Positions 42,516 to 50,942 of a stretch of DNA of 54,283 nt are shown piece after piece; positions within the stretch are counted from its first letter, which is position 1, and each line of letters opens with the position of its first letter. This DNA comes from Sulfurimonas sp. (GTDB lineage: Bacteria; Campylobacterota; Campylobacteria; Campylobacterales; Sulfurimonadaceae). Below the pieces are notes generated by a model. The model did no database searches and had not been told where the DNA came from. It saw only the letters and a program-made list of their open reading frames with translations. The DNA lies in contig NZ_JALOAN010000015.1 in assembly GCF_023228785.1 (NCBI RefSeq), positions 1 through 54,283 of the forward strand. The letters run 5' to 3'. Position numbers and translations under genes: made by a program.

Positions 42516-42947
42516 TCCTATATCTTCATTCCAAAGTTCAGGATTTGTTTTTATGAAGTCTTGCATCAGATCATAACACTCTTGATTATCCAAAATTTCA
42601 ACATTGACACCCTGTGAACGTAAATGAACTTCAGGACCTTGAAATGTTTTGTTTTCGCCAATGATAACATTAGTGATCTTATATAAAAGTGCTGCTCCGC
42701 TACACATATTGCAAGGCGAGAGGGTAGAGTAGAGTGTTGCTTTTTTGTATTGTGATGCTGATAATCTTCCCGCATTTTCAAGACAGTCCATTTCTGCATG
42801 AAGAATTGCACTAGAGTTTTGCACTCTTTTGTTATGTCCGCGACCTACAATTTCTCCATCTATAACAAGAACTGAACCTATTGGAATCCCACCCTCAGTG
42901 AGACTTTTTTTTGCTTCTTCTATGGCAACTTGTAAAAACTTATTCAT
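42510..42947 (-). CDS. Cytosine deaminase, fungal FCY1-like zinc enzyme
   Basis: The 145-residue protein has the zinc site HAEMDCLENAGRL (His and proton-shuttle Glu) and SPCNMCSGA (two Cys). Outside the motifs it follows yeast FCY1 closely, including GIPIG, RGHNKRVQ, YSTLSPC, IIGENKTF and the C-terminal PELWNEDIGE, which in FCY1 closes the active site. It therefore probably deaminates cytosine to uracil for pyrimidine salvage rather than editing tRNA. It is unrelated to the larger amidohydrolase CodA of E. coli. Confidence 0.85.
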   Translation of the reverse strand: MNKFLQVAIEEAKKSLTEGGIPIGSVLVIDGEIVGRGHNKRVQNSSAILHAEMDCLENAGRLSASQYKKATLYSTLSPCNMCSGAALLYKITNVIIGENKTFQGPEVHLRSQGVNVEILDNQECYDLMQDFIKTNPELWNEDIGE

Positions 42948-43113
42948 CTTAAATATCCTTTATTCTTATAGTTGTTGAAGAATTGTACTACAAAAATACT
43001 AAGATTGTTTTATCTTTTATTTATTAGTCAAATGTTATAATGGGAGACTTTACATGTACTTTTTGCTTTTATATTAATTAAGAAAAAAGTCTTAAACCAG
43101 AGGAATATAAATA

Positions 43114-44040
43114 GTGAATAACATAAGTATAAATAAAAAGCCAACTGTTTTGTTAGTTGATGATATGACAACAAACTTATTGCTTTTAAACGATTTGTTA
43201 AAAGAAGAGTACGAAGTTAAAGTTGCCAAAAATGGAAAAAAAGCTATTGAAATAGCACTTGGTGACAATCAGGTTGATTTGATACTTTTAGACATAATGA
43301 TGCCAAAAATGGATGGTTATGAAGTTTGTAAAGTGCTAAAGAATAACGATCAAACTAAAAATATTCCTATCATTTTTGTGACGGCAAAAGATGGTGAAGA
43401 AGATGAAGAGTATGGCTTAAACTTAGGCGCTATAGACTATATAACTAAGCCTTTTAAAAAAACTATTGTAAAGTTAAGGGTAAGAAACCATATTGAGTTA
43501 AAACTTAAAAGTGACATACTCGAAGAGCTGTCTATGTATGATGGCTTGACTCATATTCCAAATAGAAGATATTTTGATGAGATGTTTGATAGGCGATATA
43601 AAGATGCTATGCGACAAAATGAAGATCTAACAATAGTGATGATAGATATTGACTTTTTTAAACTCTATAATGATAATTATGGACATGGAAAAGGCGACGA
43701 GGCACTTAGAAAAGTAGCTATGGCTCTAAAAGATACGCTAAAGAGACCAAGCGATTTTATAGCAAGATATGGTGGAGAGGAATTTATCGCAATAATAAAC
43801 AATTTACCACAAAACAACATTCCAATTGTCGCCAATGAACTTTTAAATGCAGTGAAGAATTTAAACATAGAACATCTATACTCAAAAGTACAAAATAAAA
43901 TTACTATTAGCCTAGGAATTTTTCACAAAACAAAAGATTTAAACATAGAAAAAGATAAGATTTTAGCATCTGCTGATGAGCTTTTATATAAAGCAAAAAA
44001 TAGTGGTAGAGATAGATTTTGCTCAAACAGTGAGGCTTAA
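43114..44040 (+). CDS. Receiver-GGDEF diguanylate cyclase response regulator
   Basis: The 308-residue protein has a receiver domain with Asp60 (LILLDIMMPKMDG) and LVDD at 14-17, then a GGDEF domain with ARYGGEEFIAI near residue 218 and the inhibitory RxxD site RPSD just before it. This is a PleD/WspR-like layout. Phosphorylation would turn on c-di-GMP synthesis with product feedback. The start is GTG with GAGGA about 10 nt upstream. It is followed after 4 nt by a hybrid kinase that is the obvious partner. Confidence 0.93.
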   Translation: MNNISINKKPTVLLVDDMTTNLLLLNDLLKEEYEVKVAKNGKKAIEIALGDNQVDLILLDIMMPKMDGYEVCKVLKNNDQTKNIPIIFVTAKDGEEDEEYGLNLGAIDYITKPFKKTIVKLRVRNHIELKLKSDILEELSMYDGLTHIPNRRYFDEMFDRRYKDAMRQNEDLTIVMIDIDFFKLYNDNYGHGKGDEALRKVAMALKDTLKRPSDFIARYGGEEFIAIINNLPQNNIPIVANELLNAVKNLNIEHLYSKVQNKITISLGIFHKTKDLNIEKDKILASADELLYKAKNSGRDRFCSNSEA

Positions 44041-44044
44041 GTAC

Positions 44045-47000
44045 ATGGAAAATAAATTTAAAGCTATGCTCAATGCTCAACATAATATGGTTTTGGTGAC
44101 TAAGGGTGGCGAAAAACTTATAGAAGCAAACCAAGTGTTTTTTGACTTTTTTGGTTATAAAAATATAAAAGAATTTATGAGTCATAATAGTTGTGTTTGT
44201 GAGTATTTTATCGAAGAAAAAGGCTACTTAAAGAGCAATATGGGAAGCTTGAATTGGGTAGAATATATCTTAAGCAATCCAAAAGAAAATCATCTTGCTA
44301 AGATAAAAAAAGATAAGCATATAATTACTTTCAAAGTTTTTGCTCAAGAGATAACAGAACAATTTTTTGGTAAAAATGAAGTAGTTGTGACTTTTATAGA
44401 TATAACTCAAGAGTTAGAACAAGAAAAACTCTTAATAGAAAATACAAACCTAAAACAAGCGCTCTTAGATAATGGTGCAGTAGCTATCTTTTTAGCATCC
44501 TCGCAAAGAAAAATTCTTGAGGTAAACTCAAGAGCTTGTGAGATGTTTGGCTTTAACAAAGATGAACTAGTGGGTGCAAGTTTTGAGATCATACATTCAT
44601 CTTCAAATACTTTTAGAAATTTTTCAAGTGAGTATAAAAAATTAACAGATTCAAATATAACAAATATAGAGTATGAATTTAAAACTAAAGATAACAATCT
44701 TATTTGGTGCGAAGTTTTTGGAAGACCATTGGATAAAGATGACTTAAACAAAGGCATCATTTGGAGTTTGATAGATATAACGCAGAGGAAAAAGGTACAA
44801 AACGAACTAGAGTTAGAGAGAAGACTTTTTTCTGGCGGTCCTGTAGTTGTTATTGAATGGGAGCCAAGTGAGGAATGGCCAATTAACTATATCTCTCAAA
44901 ATTCTAGATCTGTTTTAGGCTTTTCAAAAGAAGAGATGATGAGTGAAGACTTTGTTTTTTTAGATCTAATTCATAAAGATGATGTATCAAGAGTGGCTAA
45001 AGAAGTAAATAATTATATATCAAATGGTGCAAATGTTTATGAGCAATCATATCGTTTAAAATTAAAGTGTGGCGAATACAGATGGTTTTATGATTTTACA
45101 CAGCTTATAAGAGATGCGAATAACGAAGTTGTAGCTATTCGCGGATATATTTTTGATCAAACGCAACTTAAAGAAACAAAACAGCTTCTTTATAATGAAA
45201 AGCAAAGATTAGAAAATATCATAGAAGGCACGAATGTTGGTACTTGGGAATATAATATTCAAACAGCTGAGTTAGATATTAATGAGAGATGGGCTAGTAT
45301 GATAGGTTACGGCATAAGTGAACTCTCTCCTGTAAACATCGATACTTGGTATAAGTTGACTCACCCTGATGACCTAATAGAGAGTAAAAAAAAGTTAAAA
45401 GATTGTTTTGATAAAAAAAGTGATTTTTATGAATCTAAATGTAGAATGAAACACAAAGACGGTCGCTGGGTTTGGATTCTTACTAGAGCAAAAGTTACAG
45501 AGTGGGATGGAGATAATAGAGCTCTTAGAATGGCTGGAACTCATAGCTATATAGATGATGAAGAGAAGCTAAAACAAGAAGTACTACAACACAAAGAGAT
45601 GCTACAAGAGCTATTTGATAATATGAAGAGTGGAGTAGCTATATATGAAGCCTACAATGATGGAGAGGACTTTATATTTAAAGATATAAATAAAGCATCT
45701 CTGATTATGGATAACATAAAAAAAGAGGATGTGATAGGAAAGAGAGTGACTGAAGTTTTTCCTATGGTTAAGCAAATGGGTCTTTTTGATATATTTAAGA
45801 AAGTATATGAAACAGGTCTCTCAGAGTATCATCCTATATCTTTATATAATGATGATAATCTTAGTGCTTATAGAGAAAACTTTGTTTATAGAATTTCTAC
45901 TAAAGAAATAGTTGCTATATATAACGATGAAACTCAAAGAGTCTTAGACAAGATAGAACTTGAAAAAAGTACTAAAAAAGCAGAACTAGCGAATGAAGCA
46001 AAGAGTCAATTTTTAGCAAATATGAGCCATGAGATAAGAACTCCAATGAATGCTATTTTAGGTTTGAGTGAGCTTATGCAAGATACAGTCTTAGATGAAA
46101 AGCAACAGGATTTACTATCAAAGATAAACGGGTCCTCAAAAATGCTTCTTGGGATTATAAATGATATTTTAGATTATTCTAAGATAGAAGCAGGGCGCAT
46201 GAAAATTGAACTAGAAGCCTTTGAATTAGAAAATATATTTATGAGGCTTCGTGTGATATTTAGCGATAGTTTTGAAAAGAAAGGGCTGGATCTTCACTTT
46301 TTAAGTAAAGACGATGTTCCTAGCGTTATCGTTTCTGATGAACTTAGGATCTCACAAGCTTTGACTAATTTTTTAAGTAACGCCTATAAGTTTACATCAA
46401 AAGGTAGCATAAAAGTTTCTGTAGAATTAAAACAAAAAATCAGCCCAATAAAAGCACTTCTTTGTTTTAGTGTTGAAGATGAGGGCATTGGGATGAGCCA
46501 AGAGCAACTTCAAAAACTCTTTAAAGCTTTTGTTCAAGCTGATGATTCAACAACAAGAAAGTATGGTGGAACCGGACTAGGACTTGTAATCTCAAAAAAG
46601 ATTGTAGAAGCGATGGGAGGAAGAGTTGAAGTTGATAGTAAAGAGGGCGCTGGAAGTAAGTTTAGCTTTGAGGTAGACGTTGAGGTAAAAGAGTGGAAAG
46701 AAGATTTTAATAAAAAAGATAAAAACTTTAAAGCTGTAGTTTTTGAAGATATTTTAAAAAATCATGAAAAAATTTTACCAGATCTACGTGGACTAAAAAT
46801 TTTGCTTGTTGAAGACAATGAAGTAAATCAAGAAGTTGCAACTATGATGCTCCAAAGAGTAGGTATAGAGGTCTTTGTTGTTAAAAATGGACAAGAAGCA
46901 CTAGAAGAATACAAAGAGCATCAAGGTGAGTATGATCTGATCCTTATGGATATGCAGATGCCAATTATGGGTGGAGAAGAAGCAACAAAGCTTATAAGAG

Positions 47001-47746
47001 AGTTTGACAAAGTTATACCTATTGTAGCATTAACGGCAGCCTCAACTATAGAAGATAGACAAAAGGCACTAGAAGCAGATATGAATGAACATCTATCAAA
47101 GCCAATTGACTCTCATAAACTCTACTCTATGATTCAAGAGTTTTGTAAAGATAAGATAGCAAATAATTATAGTGAAATTGTGATCTTAGACAGAGATTTT
47201 CTACAAAATTCCATCGGCTCAGAAAAACTATCCCAAAGACTCTTTATTAAGTTTAAAGAACAGCTAGAGAGTGAGTTTAAAGATCTAGTTATGAGACTAA
47301 AATCAAATGATACAGAAGCAAAAGTGGCTATTCATGCACTAAAAGGAGTGAGTGGAAGTTTAGGGGCTAAGGCGCTTAGTCAGATCTGTAAAAAGATAGA
47401 AGAATCGTTTGACTATGGGATAAAGAGTAGTGATATAAAAAGCCTTGAGACAATAATGAGCAAAACTAAAAATGAATTAATTAACTTAATAGAAAAAAAA
47501 AAAGAGATAGAGCAAAGTAGCATAAAAAGTATACAAGAGTGTAAAGAAGAGCTGGTAAAATTACAAGAGTTGCTATCCAATTCATCTATAGTAGAGGATA
47601 TCTTTTTTACCAATATCTATATTTTTCTAAAAGATAAAATAGCACAAGAGAGATTAGAAGAGTTAAAGGAAAGCATTGAAGATCTAGAGCATGACGGAGC
47701 TATGAAAATTATAGATAATTTATTAGAGGAGATCTCAACTCTATAA
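44045..47746 (+). CDS. Multi-PAS hybrid histidine kinase with receiver and HPt domains
   Basis: The 1233-residue cytosolic protein has four to five PAS/PAC units (about 1-640), HisKA with His662 in HEIRTPMN, an ATPase domain with GTGLGLVISKK, a receiver with Asp969 (LILMDMQMPIMGG) and a C-terminal HPt with His1097 (IHALKGVSGSLG), a full phosphorelay in one chain. The ATG at 44045, 4 nt after the previous stop and with GAGG before it, is preferred over a start inside the upstream gene. The relay probably ends on the GGDEF regulator upstream. Confidence 0.93.
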   Translation: MENKFKAMLNAQHNMVLVTKGGEKLIEANQVFFDFFGYKNIKEFMSHNSCVCEYFIEEKGYLKSNMGSLNWVEYILSNPKENHLAKIKKDKHIITFKVFAQEITEQFFGKNEVVVTFIDITQELEQEKLLIENTNLKQALLDNGAVAIFLASSQRKILEVNSRACEMFGFNKDELVGASFEIIHSSSNTFRNFSSEYKKLTDSNITNIEYEFKTKDNNLIWCEVFGRPLDKDDLNKGIIWSLIDITQRKKVQNELELERRLFSGGPVVVIEWEPSEEWPINYISQNSRSVLGFSKEEMMSEDFVFLDLIHKDDVSRVAKEVNNYISNGANVYEQSYRLKLKCGEYRWFYDFTQLIRDANNEVVAIRGYIFDQTQLKETKQLLYNEKQRLENIIEGTNVGTWEYNIQTAELDINERWASMIGYGISELSPVNIDTWYKLTHPDDLIESKKKLKDCFDKKSDFYESKCRMKHKDGRWVWILTRAKVTEWDGDNRALRMAGTHSYIDDEEKLKQEVLQHKEMLQELFDNMKSGVAIYEAYNDGEDFIFKDINKASLIMDNIKKEDVIGKRVTEVFPMVKQMGLFDIFKKVYETGLSEYHPISLYNDDNLSAYRENFVYRISTKEIVAIYNDETQRVLDKIELEKSTKKAELANEAKSQFLANMSHEIRTPMNAILGLSELMQDTVLDEKQQDLLSKINGSSKMLLGIINDILDYSKIEAGRMKIELEAFELENIFMRLRVIFSDSFEKKGLDLHFLSKDDVPSVIVSDELRISQALTNFLSNAYKFTSKGSIKVSVELKQKISPIKALLCFSVEDEGIGMSQEQLQKLFKAFVQADDSTTRKYGGTGLGLVISKKIVEAMGGRVEVDSKEGAGSKFSFEVDVEVKEWKEDFNKKDKNFKAVVFEDILKNHEKILPDLRGLKILLVEDNEVNQEVATMMLQRVGIEVFVVKNGQEALEEYKEHQGEYDLILMDMQMPIMGGEEATKLIREFDKVIPIVALTAASTIEDRQKALEADMNEHLSKPIDSHKLYSMIQEFCKDKIANNYSEIVILDRDFLQNSIGSEKLSQRLFIKFKEQLESEFKDLVMRLKSNDTEAKVAIHALKGVSGSLGAKALSQICKKIEESFDYGIKSSDIKSLETIMSKTKNELINLIEKKKEIEQSSIKSIQECKEELVKLQELLSNSSIVEDIFFTNIYIFLKDKIAQERLEELKESIEDLEHDGAMKIIDNLLEEISTL

Positions 47747-47765
47747 GAGTTTGAGATCTATTTTT
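47730..47765 (+). terminator. Terminator of the hybrid kinase gene
   Basis: AGATCTCAACTCT pairs with AGAGTTTGAGATCT (one bulged base) around ATA, and ATTTTT follows. It overlaps the last codons and stop of the kinase gene and abuts the end of the convergent gdhA. Confidence 0.7.
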
Positions 47766-47768
47766 AGA

Positions 47769-49121
47769 CTAAACTAAACCTTGTTCTATCATAGCATCAG
47801 CTACTTTTTTAAAGCCTGCAATGTTTGCACCTAAAACTAAGTTTGTAGGTTCTCCAAACTCAGCAGCAGTTTGACTAGCACTTACATAAATGTTTTTCAT
47901 GATTTGAGCTAATCTTTCATCTACTTCTTCAAAGGTCCAGTTTACCATAGATGCATTTTGTGCCATCTCTAGCTGACTAGTTGAGACTCCACCAGCATTC
48001 GCAGCCTTACCAGGACCATAACAGATTTTAGACTCTACAAAAAGATCAACTGCTTCAGTAGTAGAAGGCATATTTGCACCTTCACTAACACAAAAACAGC
48101 CATTATCAAGAAGATTTTTAGCATCGTTTAGATTTAACTCATTTTGTGTGGCACTTGGAAATGCTGCATAACACTCAATGTTGTAAACACCATTACATCC
48201 ATCTGGATACTCTTCTGATGGAGTGTATTTTGCATTTGGTCTATACTTTACATATTCGGTAAGTCTCTGTCTGTTAGTTTCTTTTAGCTCTTTTAAAAGC
48301 TTTAAATCGATTCCTTCTTTATCGTAAATCATGCCATTTGAATCACTACAAGTTACAGGAATTGCGCCTAAGTGGTAGAGTTTTTCTATAGTATAAATAG
48401 CAACATTTCCACTTCCTGAGACTACACATCTCTTCCCTTCAAGGCTCTCACCTCTATCTTCTAGCATATACTTTGCAAAATAGACTGTGCCATAACCAGT
48501 AGCTTCAGTTCTAGCTAGTGAACCACCCCAGTTTAGAGATTTTCCAGTTAATACTCCCTCATATTTGTTAGCAAGTTTTTTGTACATTCCAAACATATAG
48601 CCTATTTCTCTAGCGCCAACACCAATATCCCCAGCAGGAACATCAGTATTTGCACCAATATGTCTAAATAATTCACTCATAAATGCTTGACAAAATCTCA
48701 TAACTTCGTTGTCTGACTTACCTTTAGGGTCAAAGTCACTTCCACCTTTGCCACCACCGATCTGAAGACCGGTTAGGGCATTTTTAAAAATCTGCTCGAA
48801 GCCTAAAAACTTAATGACTCCCGCAGTTACACTTGGGTGAAATCTTAGTCCACCTTTGTAAGGTCCAAGTGCCGAGTTAAATTCTATACGATAGCCTTTG
48901 TTTACTTGGATTTCGCCATTATCATCAACCCAGTTAACACGAAAAAATATTTGTCTCTCTGGTTCGACAATTCTTTCTATAATTTTGTGTTTTCTATATT
49001 TTGGGTATTTAATCATTAAAGGTCGTAGTGATTCTACTACCTCTTCTGCGGCTTGATAAAACTCTTTTTGATAAGGGCTTGATCTCTTTAAGTATTCAAA
49101 AACTTCTTTAACATATGGCAT
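47769..49121 (-). CDS. gdhA: Glutamate dehydrogenase (NADP-type)
   Basis: The 450-residue enzyme has the catalytic block GPYKGGLRFHPSV and GGGKGGSDFDPKGKSDNE, the PAGDIGVGAREIGYM loop and a Rossmann domain (VVSGSGNVAIYTIEKL). It makes glutamate from 2-oxoglutarate and ammonium. The 450-residue length and the block near residue 110 match the hexameric NADP-dependent class; cofactor preference is by family only. It starts TATTCCTTTG-side with AAAGGAATAAAA before ATG. Confidence 0.96.
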   Translation of the reverse strand: MPYVKEVFEYLKRSSPYQKEFYQAAEEVVESLRPLMIKYPKYRKHKIIERIVEPERQIFFRVNWVDDNGEIQVNKGYRIEFNSALGPYKGGLRFHPSVTAGVIKFLGFEQIFKNALTGLQIGGGKGGSDFDPKGKSDNEVMRFCQAFMSELFRHIGANTDVPAGDIGVGAREIGYMFGMYKKLANKYEGVLTGKSLNWGGSLARTEATGYGTVYFAKYMLEDRGESLEGKRCVVSGSGNVAIYTIEKLYHLGAIPVTCSDSNGMIYDKEGIDLKLLKELKETNRQRLTEYVKYRPNAKYTPSEEYPDGCNGVYNIECYAAFPSATQNELNLNDAKNLLDNGCFCVSEGANMPSTTEAVDLFVESKICYGPGKAANAGGVSTSQLEMAQNASMVNWTFEEVDERLAQIMKNIYVSASQTAAEFGEPTNLVLGANIAGFKKVADAMIEQGLV

Positions 49122-49265
49122 TTTTATTCCTTTGTAATAAAATGAGTAAAGATATTACTCTAAAAATATTTAAGAAGATGTAAATGTAGCGTAATATAGG
49201 CGATATTTTAAGAATTTAGTAGTATTTAGGTAGAGGATTATTTTAATATGTGTTAAATTATTGTC

Positions 49266-49307
49266 CTTTAAATCAAGAGTAGTGCAACTACTACTCTTGA
49301 TTTAAAG
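49266..49307. terminator. 18-bp perfect inverted repeat at the end of a response regulator gene
   Basis: The arms CTTTAAATCAAGAGTAGT and ACTACTCTTGATTTAAAG surround a 6-nt loop. One arm includes the last codons and stop of the response regulator. On the minus strand the 3' arm ends GATTTAAAGG, so the T-run is short; the stem is nevertheless the longest perfect one in the window. Terminator or mRNA-protecting hairpin. Confidence 0.65.
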
Positions 49308-50037
49308 CTATGATTCTATACCCAACTCCATAGATGCTCTCTAGAGAGTTTGTAGGTAGTTTTTTTCTAAGTTTTGAGACTAGTTTTCTAATGTTTTGAA
49401 TATCTAAGTTCTCTTGAACTTCTTCATATTTTTTTGCTATATCTTCATTTGAGTAAATTTTACCAATCTTACTACTTAATAGTTGCATAAAAATTATCTC
49501 ATACTTTGTTAAGTAAACCATTTTGCCATTTTCAAAAAGAGAGCTATTTACTTTATCAAAAATAACATTAGCACTTAATTGAATTTTTGGAGATACTAAC
49601 TGTTTTGTAGCTGGAGTTTGATGAGCTTTTTTTGAGCTGTTTAACAAGGCTCTTAATAGCTCTTGATAGTCTATAGGTTTTTTAACAAATTGTTCAATTC
49701 CTAAATTTATAAGTGGGAGAAGATATTTTGTATCATCATGAGCTGATAAAATAATAAGAAGTTGAGAAGGATTTATCTCATAGATCTGAGAGGTTAGCTC
49801 AACTCCATTTATATTTGGCATCTGAATATCGCTTAGGACTATATCGTAGTAACTGGAAGTCTCTTCTTGGTACTCTTTATATTTTAATAAAGCACTTTTT
49901 CCATCGCTTACACTATCTACTCTTTGAAAAAAATTCTTGAGTATTTCAGTTGTACTTTGCCTTAAGTCGTCATGATCCTCAGCAAATAATATAGATAGAT
50001 TCTTAGTATACTTTAGTATCTCTTTGGAATTTAGCAT
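49291..50037 (-). CDS. OmpR-family response regulator
   Basis: The 248-residue protein has a receiver domain (FAEDHD near 18-23, phospho-Asp in IVLSDIQMPNINGVEL, Lys in VKKPI), an unusually long linker of about 30 residues, and a winged-helix output domain (YLTKYEIIFMQLL...IYGVGYRII). No kinase gene is adjacent, so it is an orphan here. It may be divergent in control from thiS across a 217-bp AT-rich gap. Confidence 0.9.
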   Translation of the reverse strand: MLNSKEILKYTKNLSILFAEDHDDLRQSTTEILKNFFQRVDSVSDGKSALLKYKEYQEETSSYYDIVLSDIQMPNINGVELTSQIYEINPSQLLIILSAHDDTKYLLPLINLGIEQFVKKPIDYQELLRALLNSSKKAHQTPATKQLVSPKIQLSANVIFDKVNSSLFENGKMVYLTKYEIIFMQLLSSKIGKIYSNEDIAKKYEEVQENLDIQNIRKLVSKLRKKLPTNSLESIYGVGYRIIALNQE

Positions 50038-50254
50038 TTTAATATCCAGTTTAAAGTTAGTTTAGAAGCTACTAGTATATCTTTTATTGAATCATATTTC
50101 AATAAATTACGACACTATTTTAATAATTAAAAACAATAGTAATTATTGTGTTACTAATTGTTGTTGTTATATTGATTATAGCATTTAGTTCTAGTACGCG
50201 AATGATGTTATAATTTAGTTCCAAGATACATAAATATATGAAAAAGAGTAATAA

Positions 50255-50455
50255 ATGAAAATAATAATAAATGGAAATGAAAAAGAGTTTAAAGTTGGAG
50301 CTACTCTGCAAGAGGTACTAAGAGATCTGTCTTTAGAAGGTAAAGTAATGGCAGCGGCACTAAATATGGAAATAGTTAAACAAGATAAGTGGGAGAGTTG
50401 TGTACTAAAAGACTCAGATAAGCTAGAATTATTAGACTTTGTGGGTGGAGGTTGA
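50255..50455 (+). CDS. thiS: Sulfur carrier protein ThiS
   Basis: The 66-residue beta-grasp protein ends in the Gly-Gly needed for thiocarboxylation (DFVGGG) and has the family block VGATLQEVLRDL and ALNMEIVKQDKW. It carries sulfur for the thiazole ring of thiamine. No thiG, thiF or thiH is adjacent; the gene sits alone and its end overlaps the convergent acpS by 24 bp. Confidence 0.9.
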   Translation: MKIIINGNEKEFKVGATLQEVLRDLSLEGKVMAAALNMEIVKQDKWESCVLKDSDKLELLDFVGGG

Positions 50456-50797
50456 TTCTATAGCAACAACTGCAATAGCATACTCGCCATCATGAGTGAT
50501 AGAAAGAGAAGTATCTTTTATGTGAAATGCATCGATTAATTTTTGGGAGAGCTCTAGCTTTGGCGCTCCTCTTTGTGTTTTAAAGATGCTTATATCCTTA
50601 AATGAGCAATCTTGTCCTATACCTACTCCAAGAGCCTTTGAGAGAGCCTCTTTTGCAGCCCAAAAACCAGCAGCAGTTTTATGGTTTGAAACGAGCTCAA
50701 TCTCAGAGGGTGATAAAAATCTCTCAAGTGCTTTTTGTCCAAATTTTTCGACAAGCTTTTGCATCCGAGAAATCTTTATAAGATCAATTCCAATCAT
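50432..50797 (-). CDS. acpS: Holo-[acyl-carrier-protein] synthase
   Basis: This 121-residue enzyme has the Mg-binding Asp in MIGIDLIKISRM, FLSPSEIE, and the catalytic FWAAKEALSKALG, plus SITHDGEYAIAVV near the C terminus. It attaches 4'-phosphopantetheine to apo-ACP. Length is as expected. Its 3' end overlaps thiS on the other strand by 24 bp. Confidence 0.95.
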   Translation of the reverse strand: MIGIDLIKISRMQKLVEKFGQKALERFLSPSEIELVSNHKTAAGFWAAKEALSKALGVGIGQDCSFKDISIFKTQRGAPKLELSQKLIDAFHIKDTSLSITHDGEYAIAVVAIESTSTHKV

Positions 50798-50942
50798 TTA
50801 AAACCCTCAAGATAAATTATTTGTGATTATAGCATATTGGAGTTTTACTAAAAATCTAAATCAGCCAGATAAACTAAACTTAAACTTACATACTAAGTCT
50901 ATATGATATAAATAGTAAGATAATAAGAAGGGATCTAAAAAA

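Noticed and set aside
43976..44044. Earlier start of the hybrid kinase inside the GGDEF gene
   Set aside because: The 23 extra residues are a frame-shifted reading of the GGDEF C terminus, and the ATG at 44045 has a GAGG site at good spacing.
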